Shown: positions 25,328 through 33,841, numbered from the stretch's first letter. The stretch is 64,000 nt of DNA from Adiantum capillus-veneris (GCA_014529385.2 CM043944.1:77953884-78017883); one strand, 5' to 3'. The notes: generated by a model not told the origin, from the sequence alone. Numbers and translations: made by a program.

Positions 25328-28300
25328 GACACTAGTCCCAACCAACCCTCTCAATGGCCCCTCACACCATTGCCGATGTGGTATCTGCATTAGATTGCGT
25401 AAATGGAATGTACACACAATGCAATACCTCAAGTGCAGACTCTACTGATTCGAATGATGACAATCACCTTGGTAACTCCTCAAGACGAGGCACCATTGGG
25501 GCTGATTTGATGCACCTTTGGATCCCTCTCGATGTGCGATTGCGGATGGCCACAAGGGGAAGATTCGGGGCTGAATTACGATCCCGATGTGAGAGGAATG
25601 AAGGGGTGGAAGCTGGCTGCAAAAACGCAGATATGGTGTGCAAAACGCAGCAAATCTCACGTGTAAAGCAGGATTGAAAACGCAGATCTAGATGATGGCA
25701 ATGATGGACAGCAAAGGAGCACTCGATGCCGGCAAGGGAATGGCAGAGGGGAGGCTCGATGGGATGGCGAAGTACCCGACCGCAACAGGACAAGCTAGCG
25801 AGAGCAGATTTGGCACGCTTCCAACGATGGAAGGGTGTAACGGGGACGGGCACCACGTGCCAACAAAGAACAGACTAAACAACTTTAAGCACTTCAAATA
25901 ACAACTGAATTGAAAGAGATGCACGATACACGAGACACGGAGTAAGAGAGCACTGGCCCCAAACGCAAACGCTGGCACCCCTTTCGATATTTCTTTATAT
26001 TGCTTTAATTCAGTTCAAGCCAGTACTCCTTGCTCGTATGTGCAGCAATGTCAATGAATTCGACTCAGCTGAGTAAAATTTCACTGATGCATGAAACGTC
26101 CCAAAAATTTCGAAGCTTTTGTGCACCAAATCTGCAATTTTTGACGCAGATTTTGCTGTTGTGCATGAGCAGCACAAGGGCTGTATTTACATGCATGAAC
26201 CGGGGTCTGGCTTGCCTTGCGTGAAGTAGTTTAGGCTGCCTCAGATCTGCAAACAATCTACGCGCGCTGCCTCAGATTTCGCTGGCTGCTGTATGCCTAG
26301 AAAGAGGCTCTGATACCAGTTTGTAGTGCACAGAGGAAAGTGCAGGTGGAGCGCTGCAGGGACTCGTACGGCAGAGAGAGCGAACGTGAGAGAGAGCGCA
26401 GAGTTTTTGCATGTACTACTTACGATAGTACACAAAGAATAAAAATGTAATTTTATGTGTTAGGGTACATTAAGGGTGTGTTCACACCAGTATGAGTGTA
26501 AACAAGGAAGGAAGGGCCTTTACACCCAACATTGAAACGCCCAACATGAAACTTGAGCTGAGACGCTCATGTCCTTTCATGGCTAACAAAGTTGAGTCAT
26601 TCTGGGTAATGAATTTCTCTACGTGATCACGTTTTGGTTTGAAGTTTTGTGTCCTCTTTCCAATGAGGTGAAACATTTCATACTGAAACTCTATGTTCAG
26701 AATGAAATGTTTCAGGGCTGAAATATTTCGCGTTGATGTTGCGCCCACATGCACAACCATCATCTGAAAGATTCAACTGTCTGTAAGGGAAAATGAACTG
26801 AAAACCACCTATTAAATGGGTAAAAAGTGGAAATGAGGCTATAGTAAGGGTAAGCCAAACTGTAGAGTACAAAGTAAAAGCAAATGAATCAACACTCGTC
26901 AATATTGGATAGGAGGTAAGATTAATACAAATTCTAAAACTAAACTGGGGGGTGGGAGAGAAATCATCCAATTAAGTGTTGCATGGTTCTCAGCGGTACA
27001 GAATGGGTCTCCTACATTATGTATGAAAGACCTATGTCTCTTAATTTTTAAGAGAGAGAGAGAGAGATACCAACTAAGATCAATTTATAGACTGTATTGC
27101 TGCCTTTATTAAATTCCTCCCTAGTCATGAAAGGTCTTTTGAGCATCTTCTCTCTCTTATCATGATCAAATCACTATTTTATTCACTTTAACCTCAAATT
27201 AACAAAATCGGCATGTAGGCAAGCACGAAGGTGTGTTTGTGTGTGTTCATTGAAGCATGCTGATTCATGAAACTTTGCTAGACACACAGTCAGAAATTGA
27301 AGAAGATGATTTTACATTAGGTGATCTGTTCATAACAATCTGGTGGTGAAGTCGACCTTCACATCATGTAACCAAACCAAAGCAATATGGTGTTGTCATG
27401 TACCTGAGCAGATGGAAATTGGAATCTCTGACTTCAGCGTTTTTTAATTCCCAAATATGAAATGCACAGCCATGCTCTTTCTTTTTTAAAGTTATTTTGT
27501 TGGACTACTAAATACTTATTGAGTGTATTGGTGTGGGTAAATATTTGGTCAGTAGAATGTGGTGGTGCAAGTTAGTAGCGGCACAATATCAATAACCTAG
27601 GGACTAATTGTTCGATTTTGACAGTTTTGCAGGACCTTTACAGGTGTGAAATTGCTCTCAGAGGATGTGCGTCCTTTACGCATCTTGTGGAGCACTTTGC
27701 AGTATCTTTTGAATCTTTTGGATGACACCGAATTTGCATTTGATGTCATTCATAATTTCCTGTTCGACCGCACCCGAGCTATTCGACAAGAGCTCGGTAT
27801 GCAACGCATAGCTAACAGTCAAGCCATCAATATGTATGAAGAGATCGTATGTTGCTGACTTTTTCACACTTATCAAGTACAATTCATAATCGCTTGCATG
27901 ATGTATGTCCAAACGTCTCTCTCTCTCTCTCTCTCTCAAAACGCATGTACTTTTACAAAACACTTTCCTCTGCTTGAGCAATTCATAGGACTCTTGGATG
28001 ACTCCATTTGCCTTGGAGTCTTGTGTCCTAGGAAAATTTAATGCTTCCTATCGATTTCAGACACATTTGAGTATTTGCTGCTTGCTTTTCACCGCACCTT
28101 TTTTTCTTTTGCATAGTTTTTTTATGGGTAACAACTGCCGTAGAGTGGTCTGTTTGTCTACACTGATTGAAGACTAGCCTCTTACATAACTTAGCAGTCA
28201 CACATTTTGCGCAGATTGTGTGGGGGGAGTTTCACCTGAGATTAGTGATCTATATTGCATTGATTGCCGCAGAATTGCACAACCATGGGGATGTGCACAT

Positions 28301-31257
28301 TACATGCATACATGGGCGTGTGTGCATGTGCTTGCAGGCGCACACGCCCACACAGCATTGCCTTCATAATGGGGTCGAGGAACAGAGATATGGTGTGTAG
28401 GTACTGGGGCCTGAAACAATGATTCTTTTGACCAGTAAGCTAAAATTGGATATGGAAGTCTGTGGAGGCTCAACATGAGAATACTAGCGAGGTCTAAACC
28501 AAAAGTTTTTGGCAAGTATTTCTGTTGCATGAAGACATATGCATCTGTTTCCATTTCAATTCGATACATTGTTGACGACTCTTTAGTAGTGGGATTAACA
28601 TTATCTTTTGAGATTAAGGAATGTGTCCGTGCCTTTTGGTATGTTTTTGACCCAGTACGTTCTTTGTGAAAGCTGCATGCTGAGGCATCTTATAATTGCA
28701 CTTTACATGTACAAAATGCAATTTAGTTAGCCTCCCATTCTTTCCATTGACTAAATTGTTGCTACTCCAGCTCCATTTCCTGGTCACGGTTTTACAAACT
28801 GCAGTTTCTGATGCTTGCTTTGGATGGTAATTTGCTTAATTATTTTGCATTCTCTATGGCTCCTTCTGCTTTTTTTCACCTTTTCTGTAATCTTGTGGGG
28901 TTTGTTATTGTTAATTTGCTTGAAGGTTGGATGGTTTTCATTACACCTCTTTGTTTTCCGCTAGCTGTTTGAGTAGGAGCATGTTTATTGGCCTCTTAGA
29001 ATTCAGGGTGCTGTGGACACTACAGGTTCGCTTCCATATCTTGTCAGAACATGAGCTCAATCAGCGAGGGTCAGGGCGACGTTTGTCCGATTCGCATCTC
29101 AATCTTCAACAGCTTTCGAAGTCTCTTTTAAGCCTTTTTGACCTGTATTCTCTCAATCGTAAAGAAAAGCCTGCAAATGAAGCAGAGTTCAGGGCTTACT
29201 ATGTATTACTGAACCTTGATAGCAATAAACATCATCAGGTATTTGGAGGCTTACTATTTGGAAGTTATGTCAAATAATGCGATTCTTGACAGTGTCCAGT
29301 CCTTGCTGCAGGCTGATTTATTATCAGTTTGGTTCCGCCAGTGTCCAGCCGTATTATTGAAATCTTGGGAGCTCAAATTTACACGAGCAATCTTAAGGTA
29401 TTCATACAGTACATCTTGATTGTTAGATTTGCAGTTAAATCATTTTGTTTCTCGTTTTCTAGGTTTCGACTACTAGTCTCTACGTCTTGGCTGTGATTAA
29501 ATTTGGCTTAAACATATATGAGCTACAAACTTGCTTTCCTTTTTGTTAAGCTGCCCAAATGGAATCTTTAGATTATTCTACTTTACTGATTTATCTCTCT
29601 TTGTGATGCATGCTAGATGCTACCGTCTGGGCAATTATAGAGCCTTCTTTCAACTGGCTCAGGAAGCCACATTCTTACAAAGTTGTCTCATGGAACTTCA
29701 TTTTAATGAGGTAATGTTTTGTCTTCGAATGTTGGCGCATGTTAATTACCAGTTAAAGTGTTACTTATCACTGTGCCACACTAGGCTCCCACTTAATTCG
29801 ATTAGAGAAGTTCATAACTTAGGAGTGTAGGAATTCTGTACACCCTCTTTGATTTGGGGCGTGGGCATGCCGAAAACATGTGGATAGGTAAAGAACTCCT
29901 ATTAAAGGGTTCTGCTGCAGAAGAATGCTAGAAAGGCCTCTTGGGTGTAACAAGGTTTCTCTTTGACAAGACTGTATTTTGCACGTTCCTGGGAAAAATT
30001 TCCTGGTTTGTCAAGATGCAGGCCTGAATCTGGGTCTGACGTGTTATGTAAATAGGAGCTTCTTGAGGCCAAGCCTGTTCTGCTTCGCACAGGTGGCTTG
30101 AAAAAGGTCCTGTGCAGGAGTTGTTCATGTGCTTGAGTACAGAGTACTCTTGCTAGTCGTGGTGGTAAAGCATATTGCACCACCCCAAGGTTCACACGTA
30201 GTGTACCAGACTCTTTGAGCCACAGTTTTTGAATACATCCCCCTTGCTGCTTCTATAGTTTGTGCATGCCTGTATGGCGGGATTACATCTTGGCTTTGTC
30301 ACTTGGCTGGCAGTTTCCTAGCTCTTACAATTTCCTGGGTCACATTTGGTTTTTGAACGGCCAGCTGCGAATCTTGTTTTCATGGGGACAACTTTCAGTC
30401 ATTGATGTGGTACTGTGGATATGCTACCAGCTTCGGTTCATGAGTTTGATATGCACCATTGTCCCATCACTCGATGGATTGGTTTGGAAGGCTCACTATA
30501 TGCACGTGCTGTGCCTTCCACTGCTACCCACACCCTAATGACTGAACTACTGCATACTTTTTGCAGTAACCGATACAGTTCAGCTAGCTCTCAAGGGCAG
30601 CGGGGGGTGTCACCCCTCGTTCTTGAGACAATGGTTCATACTAAGGGTGTTTTTTTTGGCCTGATCGGGGCAGATCACTTAGTGGCATAATTTTTGGGCT
30701 AAACTTGTGAATTTACAAAGAAAAGATCACCTTTTGAAGACATATTTCTGTCTGTATGTGAAGTTCTTAAAAGCATTGTCAACAGTTGATAACATTTGAA
30801 GTTCATGACAGGTTCGACTTCAAAGTCTTTCAGCGATGAATCAAGGAGGTTATAAACTTCACCCTATTCCACTTGCAGACATTGCCAAACAACTTCTGAT
30901 TAAGGTATGTCTCTGCTTTTGATAAGAGTAGCACATTGCCTTCTATAAGAACTGGCCCGATCCTTCCTGATACAGAATCTATAACCTTATGTTAGTCCTC
31001 TATTTGATTCATTCAATAGTACATGATAATGTCTCAATACAACAAAAATGTTCTAGCAGGAAGGAGATTTGGAAGAGCTCTGCACCCTTTGCGGTCTTTC
31101 AGCTGGAATGGATTCGTCCAGAGTAAGGTGTCTTTTTGTAAAGCAATCTCAATTCTCAGCTCCAAAGGAGCTTCCTTTCTACAGGTGTCCTTGTATAATA
31201 AACAAAAAGCCAGCGTCTTATTTTGAAGAAGTCACTGGCACAAGGCAAAGATTGTAA
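5503..31257 (+). CDS. SAC3/GANP-family protein (8 exons, spliced)
   Basis: The coding exons are 5503-7012, 7147-7247, 27625-27846, 29026-29238, 29312-29397, 29617-29710, 30812-30904 and 31060-31257. Every intron is GT-AG and the phases agree, giving 2517 coding bases and 838 residues. Residues 1-495 are low complexity, rich in Ser, Gly, Gln and Asn, with no domain I recognise. The SAC3 domain starts at GTCEDMCP (496-503), continues with [20 protein letters not shown] and FCRT, then [16 protein letters not shown] and MYEE, and ends with a helical C-terminal part. Known family members (yeast Sac3, animal GANP, plant SAC3A/B/C) are scaffolds in nuclear mRNA export and related complexes; export as the role here is inferred from the family. 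The start is the first ATG of the long open frame. The stop follows the SAC3 domain closely, so the protein resembles short plant SAC3 forms; a longer form with exons beyond 31257 cannot be excluded. Intron 2 is 20.4 kb and full of transposons. Confidence 0.88.
7147..7247 (+). CDS. SAC3 gene exon 2
   Basis: The exon follows a 134-bp intron that ends in GTGGAACAG. It encodes residues 504-537, including [20 protein letters not shown] and AVKK, which is typical of the first helices of the SAC3 domain. It ends at a codon boundary before the donor GTTTGC. Confidence 0.85.
7248..8068. other. Start of SAC3 intron 2, no gene
   Basis: Non-coding intron sequence lies between exon 2 and the 3' tail of LINE copy A. 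I see no domain or repeat structure beyond ordinary T-rich plant intron sequence. Confidence 0.5.
8069..8143. repeat. (GA)n(GAA)n(GA)n(AAATG)n tract at the 3' tail of LINE copy A
   Basis: Simple repeats directly border the 3' end of the LINE, as expected for a tail made by target-primed reverse transcription and later expansion. Confidence 0.8.
8451..9108 (-). repeat. 342-bp tandem duplication in the 3' part of LINE copy A
   Basis: Sequence at 8451-8792 recurs at 8793 to about 9108 with modest divergence and one short indel. Copy B has this segment only once (near 40,700-40,920), so the duplication arose in copy A after insertion or in its source. Confidence 0.75.
9995..11228. mobile_element. 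Solo LTR 1 (1234 bp) inside LINE copy A
   Basis: It begins TGTCATGTGACAC and ends GCACCTTACA (TG...CA), flanked by the 5-bp target duplication GTAAG at 9990-9994 and 11229-11233. TATATAAG at 10320-10327 is a likely promoter. The middle is rich in short recurring motifs such as TAGCGTTTT and TTTCAGCC. It is homologous to solo LTR 2 at 22449-24117. No internal retroelement sequence is present, so it is a product of LTR-LTR recombination. LINE copy B preserves the unoccupied target at 39741-39760. Confidence 0.88.
11350..12334 (-). pseudogene. LINE copy A reverse transcriptase
   Basis: Frames 12334-11510 and 11613-11350 contain, in order, [27 protein letters not shown] with [27 protein letters not shown] (first catalytic Asp), [17 protein letters not shown], and [18 protein letters not shown] (catalytic Asp pair). 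A frameshift falls near 11560. The G-run at 12288-12306 lies at its 5' side. Confidence 0.8.
12288..12306. repeat. 19-bp poly-G run
   Basis: An uninterrupted G run within LINE copy A, between its endonuclease and RT parts. Confidence 0.9.
12763..13534 (-). pseudogene. LINE copy A endonuclease domain (APE type)
   Basis: Two overlapping frames (13534-12989 and 13050-12763) carry the endonuclease. Visible motifs are IIFYSETHQ (metal-binding Glu region), [21 protein letters not shown] (the conserved GDFN) and STVDYVMA near the end. The frameshift between the two frames breaks the protein. Confidence 0.72.
13592..14218 (-). pseudogene. LINE copy A ORF1-like segment (coiled coil + RNA-binding-like region)
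   Basis: This is an open 208-residue frame. Its first half is rich in Lys and Glu and likely forms a coiled coil (for example [20 protein letters not shown]). Its second half resembles the compact RNA-binding part of L1-type ORF1 proteins: [14 protein letters not shown], then [20 protein letters not shown] and a [13 protein letters not shown] tail. It is followed, after one stop, by endonuclease sequence in the same direction. Function as nucleic-acid binding is inferred. Confidence 0.6.
14705..14757. repeat. (GA)n microsatellite at the 5' edge of LINE copy A
   Basis: A pure GA array of about 53 bp. LINE copy B also begins at a CT tract (31357), so the array may belong to the LINE 5' UTR. 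Confidence 0.9.
14758..15073. other. Short non-coding segment between LINE copy A and the Ty3 element
   Basis: About 316 bp of intron or older repeat DNA. It continues on the other side of the Ty3 element at 22429-22443. No motif is recognised. Confidence 0.5.
15079..16575 (+). repeat. 5' LTR of the Ty3 chromovirus (1497 bp)
   Basis: It begins TGTAACTAAG and ends TTTTTGTGACA, one base before the PBS. It contains CT-rich tracts, a G run at 16441-16450 and repeated GACTCTC...GAGAGCTTCC hairpin-like segments near 16220-16285. Confidence 0.92.
16577..16588 (+). promoter_or_regulatory. Primer-binding site (tRNA-iMet) of the Ty3 element
   Basis: TGGTATCAGAGC lies one base after the LTR end. Confidence 0.9.
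16762..17515 (+). pseudogene. Ty3 element gag (broken)
   Basis: Frames at 16762-16998 and 16952-17452, then onward, give a gag-like protein with a Lys/His-rich basic stretch and the region [20 protein letters not shown]. The CCHC knuckle (17444-17485) reads C-F-stop-C-X4-H-X4-C, so a stop codon sits inside the motif. Stops and a frame change occur near 17000-17120. Confidence 0.75.
17516..18172 (+). pseudogene. Ty3 element aspartic protease region
   Basis: The retropepsin-type motif [13 protein letters not shown] is near 17610-17650, followed by DVILGMPWH near 17830. It is in the same frame as the knuckle. A frameshift near 18,140 separates it from RT. Confidence 0.75.
18200..20405 (+). pseudogene. 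Ty3 element RT, RNase H and integrase
   Basis: An open frame of 688 residues runs from 18342; RT sequence starts earlier ([10 protein letters not shown], near 18210) but meets a TAG near 18318. RT shows [20 protein letters not shown] and the catalytic box FFDD. RNase H has YCDASGD and TDHQSLRYF. Integrase has the HHCC finger (CLVCQKVK), [15 protein letters not shown] and HPQTDGQSE. The stop at 20406 separates this from the C-terminal part. Confidence 0.88.
20409..20909 (+). pseudogene. Ty3 element integrase C-terminus and chromodomain
   Basis: In the same frame as pol after one stop. It has the GPF-type module (FYGPFKI...[12 protein letters not shown]) and then a chromodomain with [18 protein letters not shown]. 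Chromodomains of chromoviruses are known to steer integration towards modified histones. Confidence 0.82.
20911..20921 (+). promoter_or_regulatory. Polypurine tract of the Ty3 element
   Basis: ACCAAGAGGGA directly precedes the 3' LTR and would prime plus-strand synthesis. Confidence 0.65.
20922..22423 (+). repeat. 3' LTR of the Ty3 chromovirus (1502 bp)
   Basis: Collinear with the 5' LTR over its whole length. It starts TATAACTAAG, where the 5' LTR has TGTAACTAAG, so the terminal TG has mutated to TA. It ends GTGACA before the target duplication TCCAC. Confidence 0.92.
22449..24117. mobile_element. Solo LTR 2 (1669 bp including a MITE)
   Basis: Same family as solo LTR 1: begins TGTCACGTGTACATC, ends GCACCTTACA, with TATATAAG at 22766-22773. 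It is flanked by the 5-bp duplication CTCAT at 22444-22448 and 24118-24122. It is longer than solo LTR 1 because of an inserted 439-bp MITE plus its 8-bp duplication. It starts 20 bp after the target duplication of the Ty3 element. Confidence 0.88.
23292..23730. mobile_element. hAT-like MITE (439 bp) inside solo LTR 2
   Basis: It is flanked by the 8-bp duplication CAGCAGAT (23284-23291 and 23731-23738), the length used by hAT transposases. Termini are imperfect inverted repeats: CAAGGTTGGATCAAAACGTA at the left and, read inward from the right, CAAGGTGGTACCAAACGTA. The interior is full of GTAC/CGTACG palindromes and a GTTATGTAC...GTACATAAC hairpin, plus poly-T/TG runs at 23388-23430. No transposase is encoded, so it would depend on an outside hAT enzyme. 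Confidence 0.8.
24123..24639. other. Unassigned segment between solo LTR 2 and the copia fragment
   Basis: No coding homology. It may be the decayed 3' end of the minus-strand copia element to its right. Confidence 0.35.
24640..25120 (-). pseudogene. Ty1-copia RT/RNase H fragment, related to Copia-1
   Basis: The minus strand carries [54 protein letters not shown] and [11 protein letters not shown], all typical of the copia RT end and RNase H. These match the corresponding region of Copia-1 (38.2-38.7 kb) closely. Frameshifts and a small internal rearrangement near 25,000 disrupt it. RT, integrase and gag are missing. Confidence 0.82.
25270..25321. repeat. (GA)n microsatellite
   Basis: A pure GA tract of about 52 bp in SAC3 intron 2. 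Confidence 0.9.
25340..26306. other. Unassigned intron sequence
   Basis: Several overlapping frames but no recognised domain. It lies between the copia fragment and a minus-strand PBS and could be the decayed leader of that element. Confidence 0.35.
26307..26318 (-). promoter_or_regulatory. Minus-strand primer-binding site (tRNA-iMet)
   Basis: The minus strand reads TGGTATCAGAGC, three bases from a TG-starting block (TGTAGTGCACAG from 26322) that looks like an LTR end. It may be the 5' end of the element whose RNase H fragment is at 24.6-25.1 kb; that link is inferred from orientation. Confidence 0.5.
26322..27624. other. Possible LTR remnant and end of SAC3 intron 2
   Basis: Sequence from 26322 is probably an LTR whose far edge I cannot place. 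The remainder is ordinary intron, with a short (GA)n at 27050-27067. No gene. Confidence 0.35.
27625..27846 (+). CDS. SAC3 gene exon 3 (after the 20.4-kb intron)
   Basis: The acceptor at TTTTGACAG gives a phase-0 start with FCRT, which continues the AVKK of exon 2 exactly as in SAC3 proteins; the alternative AG a few bases downstream would break the frame. The exon encodes residues 538-611 with DVRPL, a leucine-rich helix, [11 protein letters not shown] and NMYEEI. The donor is GTATGT. Confidence 0.87.
27847..29025. other. SAC3 intron 3
   Basis: A 1179-bp GT-AG intron with a (CT)n tract at 27916-27938. No separate gene or element is seen. Confidence 0.75.
29026..29238 (+). CDS. SAC3 gene exon 4
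   Basis: The exon lies between CACTACAG and GTATTT and is phase 0 on both sides. It encodes residues 612-682 with [11 protein letters not shown], then [15 protein letters not shown] and [14 protein letters not shown], all characteristic of the helical middle of the SAC3 domain. Confidence 0.87.
29312..29397 (+). CDS. SAC3 gene exon 5
   Basis: The exon follows a very short 73-bp intron that ends in TTGCTGCAG. It encodes residues 683-710 ([10 protein letters not shown], then KFTRAIL) plus two bases of an Arg codon completed by exon 6. The donor is GTATTC. Confidence 0.82.
29617..29710 (+). CDS. SAC3 gene exon 6
   Basis: The acceptor is CATGCTAG. The first base completes an Arg codon from exon 5, and the exon continues [20 protein letters not shown] and LMELHFNE. 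The string R-x-GNY-x-x-F is typical of SAC3 proteins. The donor is GTAATG. Confidence 0.85.
29711..30811. other. SAC3 intron 6
   Basis: A 1101-bp GT-AG intron without recognisable repeats or coding sequence. Confidence 0.75.
30812..30904 (+). CDS. SAC3 gene exon 7
   Basis: The exon lies between CATGACAG and GTATGT and is phase 0 on both sides. It encodes residues 743-773 ([20 protein letters not shown] and [11 protein letters not shown]), matching the SAC3 segment in which a Y-K-L-x-P motif precedes the final helices. Confidence 0.85.
31060..31257 (+). CDS. SAC3 gene exon 8 (last coding exon seen)
   Basis: The exon follows an acceptor at TTCTAGCAG. It encodes residues 774-838 with [12 protein letters not shown] and FVKQSQF, then stops at TAA after RQRL. 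The string L-C-x-x-C-G-L is shared with the end of the SAC3 domain in other family members. The last 20 residues have no partner I recognise. A LINE begins about 100 bp further on, so the native 3' UTR may be short, displaced or replaced. Confidence 0.8.
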   Translation, partial: EGDLEELCTLCGLSAGMDSSRVRCLFVKQSQFSAPKELPFYRCPCIINKKPASYFEEVTGTRQRL

Positions 31258-31354
31258 TAATCAGTCTTCTATTCATTCTATTTGAAAACAATAATGTCAT
31301 CACAGACAGTACATACATCTATGCTGTTGGTATGCCATCGGATTAGGTGCATTG

Positions 31355-31356
<2 letters not shown>

Positions 31357-31402
<46 letters not shown>
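31357..31402. repeat. (CT)n microsatellite at the 5' edge of LINE copy B
   Basis: A pure CT tract. The matching GA tract in copy A is at 14705-14757. Confidence 0.9.
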
Positions 31403-31404
<2 letters not shown>

Positions 31405-31542
31405 GCTGCACGCAGCCTTACCTGAGCTCTGCCTGCGCGCTGCCTTACCTGAGCCCTGCCTGCGCGCTGTCCCTGCTCACGCTGCCCCTGCCCCATCGCG
31501 TAACGTAATGTAAACTGCAGGCATTTCGTGCGCAACCCACAA

Positions 31543-31569
31543 CCCCCCCCCCCCCCCCCCCCCCCCCCC
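31543..31569. repeat. 27-bp poly-C run
   Basis: An uninterrupted C run in the 5' region of LINE copy B. Confidence 0.9.
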
Positions 31570-32017
31570 GCCCCCTCGCAGGTGCAGGTTTTTCCGAAAA
31601 ACAGAGTCTCATCCCCTTTTTTCAGCCCTGCAGAAAATTGAAAATAGAGAGCGCAAAATTCAGAATTTTACAGGGAATTTACAGGAAATTCAAAAACTGC
31701 AGAATTTACAGAAATTGCAAGATTGGCAGGTGCAGAAAGCGAATGTATGCCATGTAGGCTTAATGTGGGAGAACATGTATGCATAATGTGGTGCGTGTAG
31801 GTTGGTCTCCTACTACAGTCGTAGATTTTCTCTCGTTTTTTTGGCGGCGACCAAGCATGAGTAAACAGAATGATAAGCCCGATGCTTTAGAGGATGCAGT
31901 TCAAAAGTGCAAAGAAGACCGAAACCATCAACGAAATCAACCGCAACTTATTGGGGACAATAAAAATGCGCGACGACCACGTGTTGGCCCAAGAATGCAA
32001 GATAACTACACTGGGAG

Positions 32018-32542
32018 ATGGCCCAAGACGAAGAGATTGCGTCACTCAAGAGGGAGCTAGCTGAGGCACGATCACGAAATACACTTGAAGAAGGAGAATT
32101 GCAACCTTCAGTAATAGAAAAGCTCAACACGATCAAAGAACAAATGCGAGCCATCAAAGAGGGGGAAGAGCAGCATAAAGAAATGACGACCTCATGGGTA
32201 GACGTTATTACAAAGACTCAAAAGAAGGCAGATGAGGCTGAGAAATGGATTGAGGTTGCTAAGAAAGGGAAAAGCAAGTAAACAACAACGTCCACACCCA
32301 CCGCAATTAACCTGACGCTAGAAGAGGAGCAAAGAAAGTGTGTGCGTTCTCTACATGTGAGAATTTGCGGCCTTAAGGACAAAGATAATGTGGACGAAGA
32401 GGTAAAAGAACCAAGACGACAATCCCCCTTTTCTATTTTGGATGATGACATCTGGGAGTTCTCTAGAGATGGTGACATCATCATTTTAGGGGACTTCAAT
32501 GCTAGGACTACCCATCATCAGACAATTTTTTATGATACTTAA
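32018..32542 (+). pseudogene. LINE copy B ORF1 part fused by deletion to endonuclease
   Basis: 32018-32281 carries the coiled-coil region ([20 protein letters not shown]). 32342-32542 begins with [19 protein letters not shown], then jumps directly to SPFSILDDDIWEF and [10 protein letters not shown], which in copy A lie several hundred bases further on. The missing block removes the rest of ORF1 and the endonuclease N-terminus. Confidence 0.7.
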
Positions 32543-33330
32543 GAGGGGATGCTGAGAGAGCTAGATGTTGCAGAGACGGGGCTATCCAGACTATCACAGG
32601 ATGGGAACATATTGAGTATGGGCGACACTTGATAGACATGGGGACTGCACATGGATTGGTCATCTTGAATGGCCTACAGAGATTTCCCGATGCGGGGGGT
32701 TTTACATGCTTTCCACACAGACATGGAGCCAGCACAGTGGATTATGTCATGGCACACCCGAGTCTCATCCCTAGTATTCAGGATCTTACGGTTGGACCCA
32801 GAACTGTTGGTGTGGCAATGGATAATGCTCGTGTCGCTGACCATCTCTTTCCAGTTTAGTGTAGCACACAGGCCACAGGCAGTAGCCCCTACTCGCTACA
32901 CCTTCACACGGGAGACGGACTGTGTATACATAGATGGGATCTATAGACGCCTGTGTACAGAAGAGCCAGGGCGACCTGTGGAGGCGCTTACTACTATACT
33001 TACACAGACATTACATGATGCAACAGTAGAGGCATACCCACACACCCAGCCTGAGCAGAGACGCCGTTCTGAGAGCATGTCCCAGAATAACTAGTATGAT
33101 GAGGAATGCCACGAGACTAGAGCTAGACTTCAGAGGGAGGTGCTTTTGGGGGACATCACTCACAGACAATCACAGATTGCCTTCCGACGCCTAGTGCTGT
33201 GGAAGAAGAGGGCACTTTTGGCTCGCCTAGAGCAGGACCTATACCAACTATTCTTGAGTCAGGATTTACGTGAGGCATGGCGGCTCTTTCATGAGCACTC
33301 TCCCCCCCTTGCCATTACCTCTATAAAGGC

Positions 33331-33836
33331 TTGGGGCTAGTACGCATCATCTCTGTACACAGTTCCTGGACATCCGCCCTTTCCCGACCCCCTCAATCCA
33401 TGCCCCCACACATGTGCTTTTTTCACCCCGGTGAGATGGTGAGGAATGCCATCGACAGGATGAGGATTGGGAGAGCATATGATCATGATGGCTTAATGGC
33501 TGAGCACTTCATGCATGTCAGAGATCTACTAGTAGAGCTTCTAGCGGTTATTTTTAACCGTGCCATGTGTGAGGGCTTGCTTGATACTTGGAGCCTATCT
33601 ACTATTGTACCTATCTTCAAATCAAGAGACCCTATGGAGCCCGTGAATTATTGCACTATCATGATCGGACACACATTGACACGGTTGTACGCATCCATTC
33701 TTGAGTAGCAGCTGAGCAGATTGGTAGAGAGAGAGAGAGAGAGAGAGAGAGGATACACTCAGCCGGGCAGACAGGGTTTAGGAGAGGTTTTTCTACTCTT
33801 GACCATATCTTGACACTCAGAGCCATCATTGAGGAG
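33331..33836 (+). pseudogene. LINE copy B RT, 5' half
   Basis: It contains [32 protein letters not shown] and [12 protein letters not shown] (GA)n expansion at 33725-33752 replaces the segment that in copy A encodes [12 protein letters not shown]. The sequence is cut by the Copia-1 insertion at the position corresponding to IIEEGRS in copy A. Confidence 0.75.
33725..33752. repeat. (GA)n expansion within the LINE RT
   Basis: A GA tract inside former coding sequence, absent from copy A at the same place. Confidence 0.85.
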
Positions 33837-33841
33837 GGCAA

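Noticed and set aside
25354-25677. 107-codon plus-strand frame in SAC3 intron 2
   Set aside because: No recognised domain, overlapped by equally long frames on the other strand.
31278-31535. Arg/Glu repeat-containing minus-strand frame
   Set aside because: Produced by translation of the CT microsatellite; not a gene.
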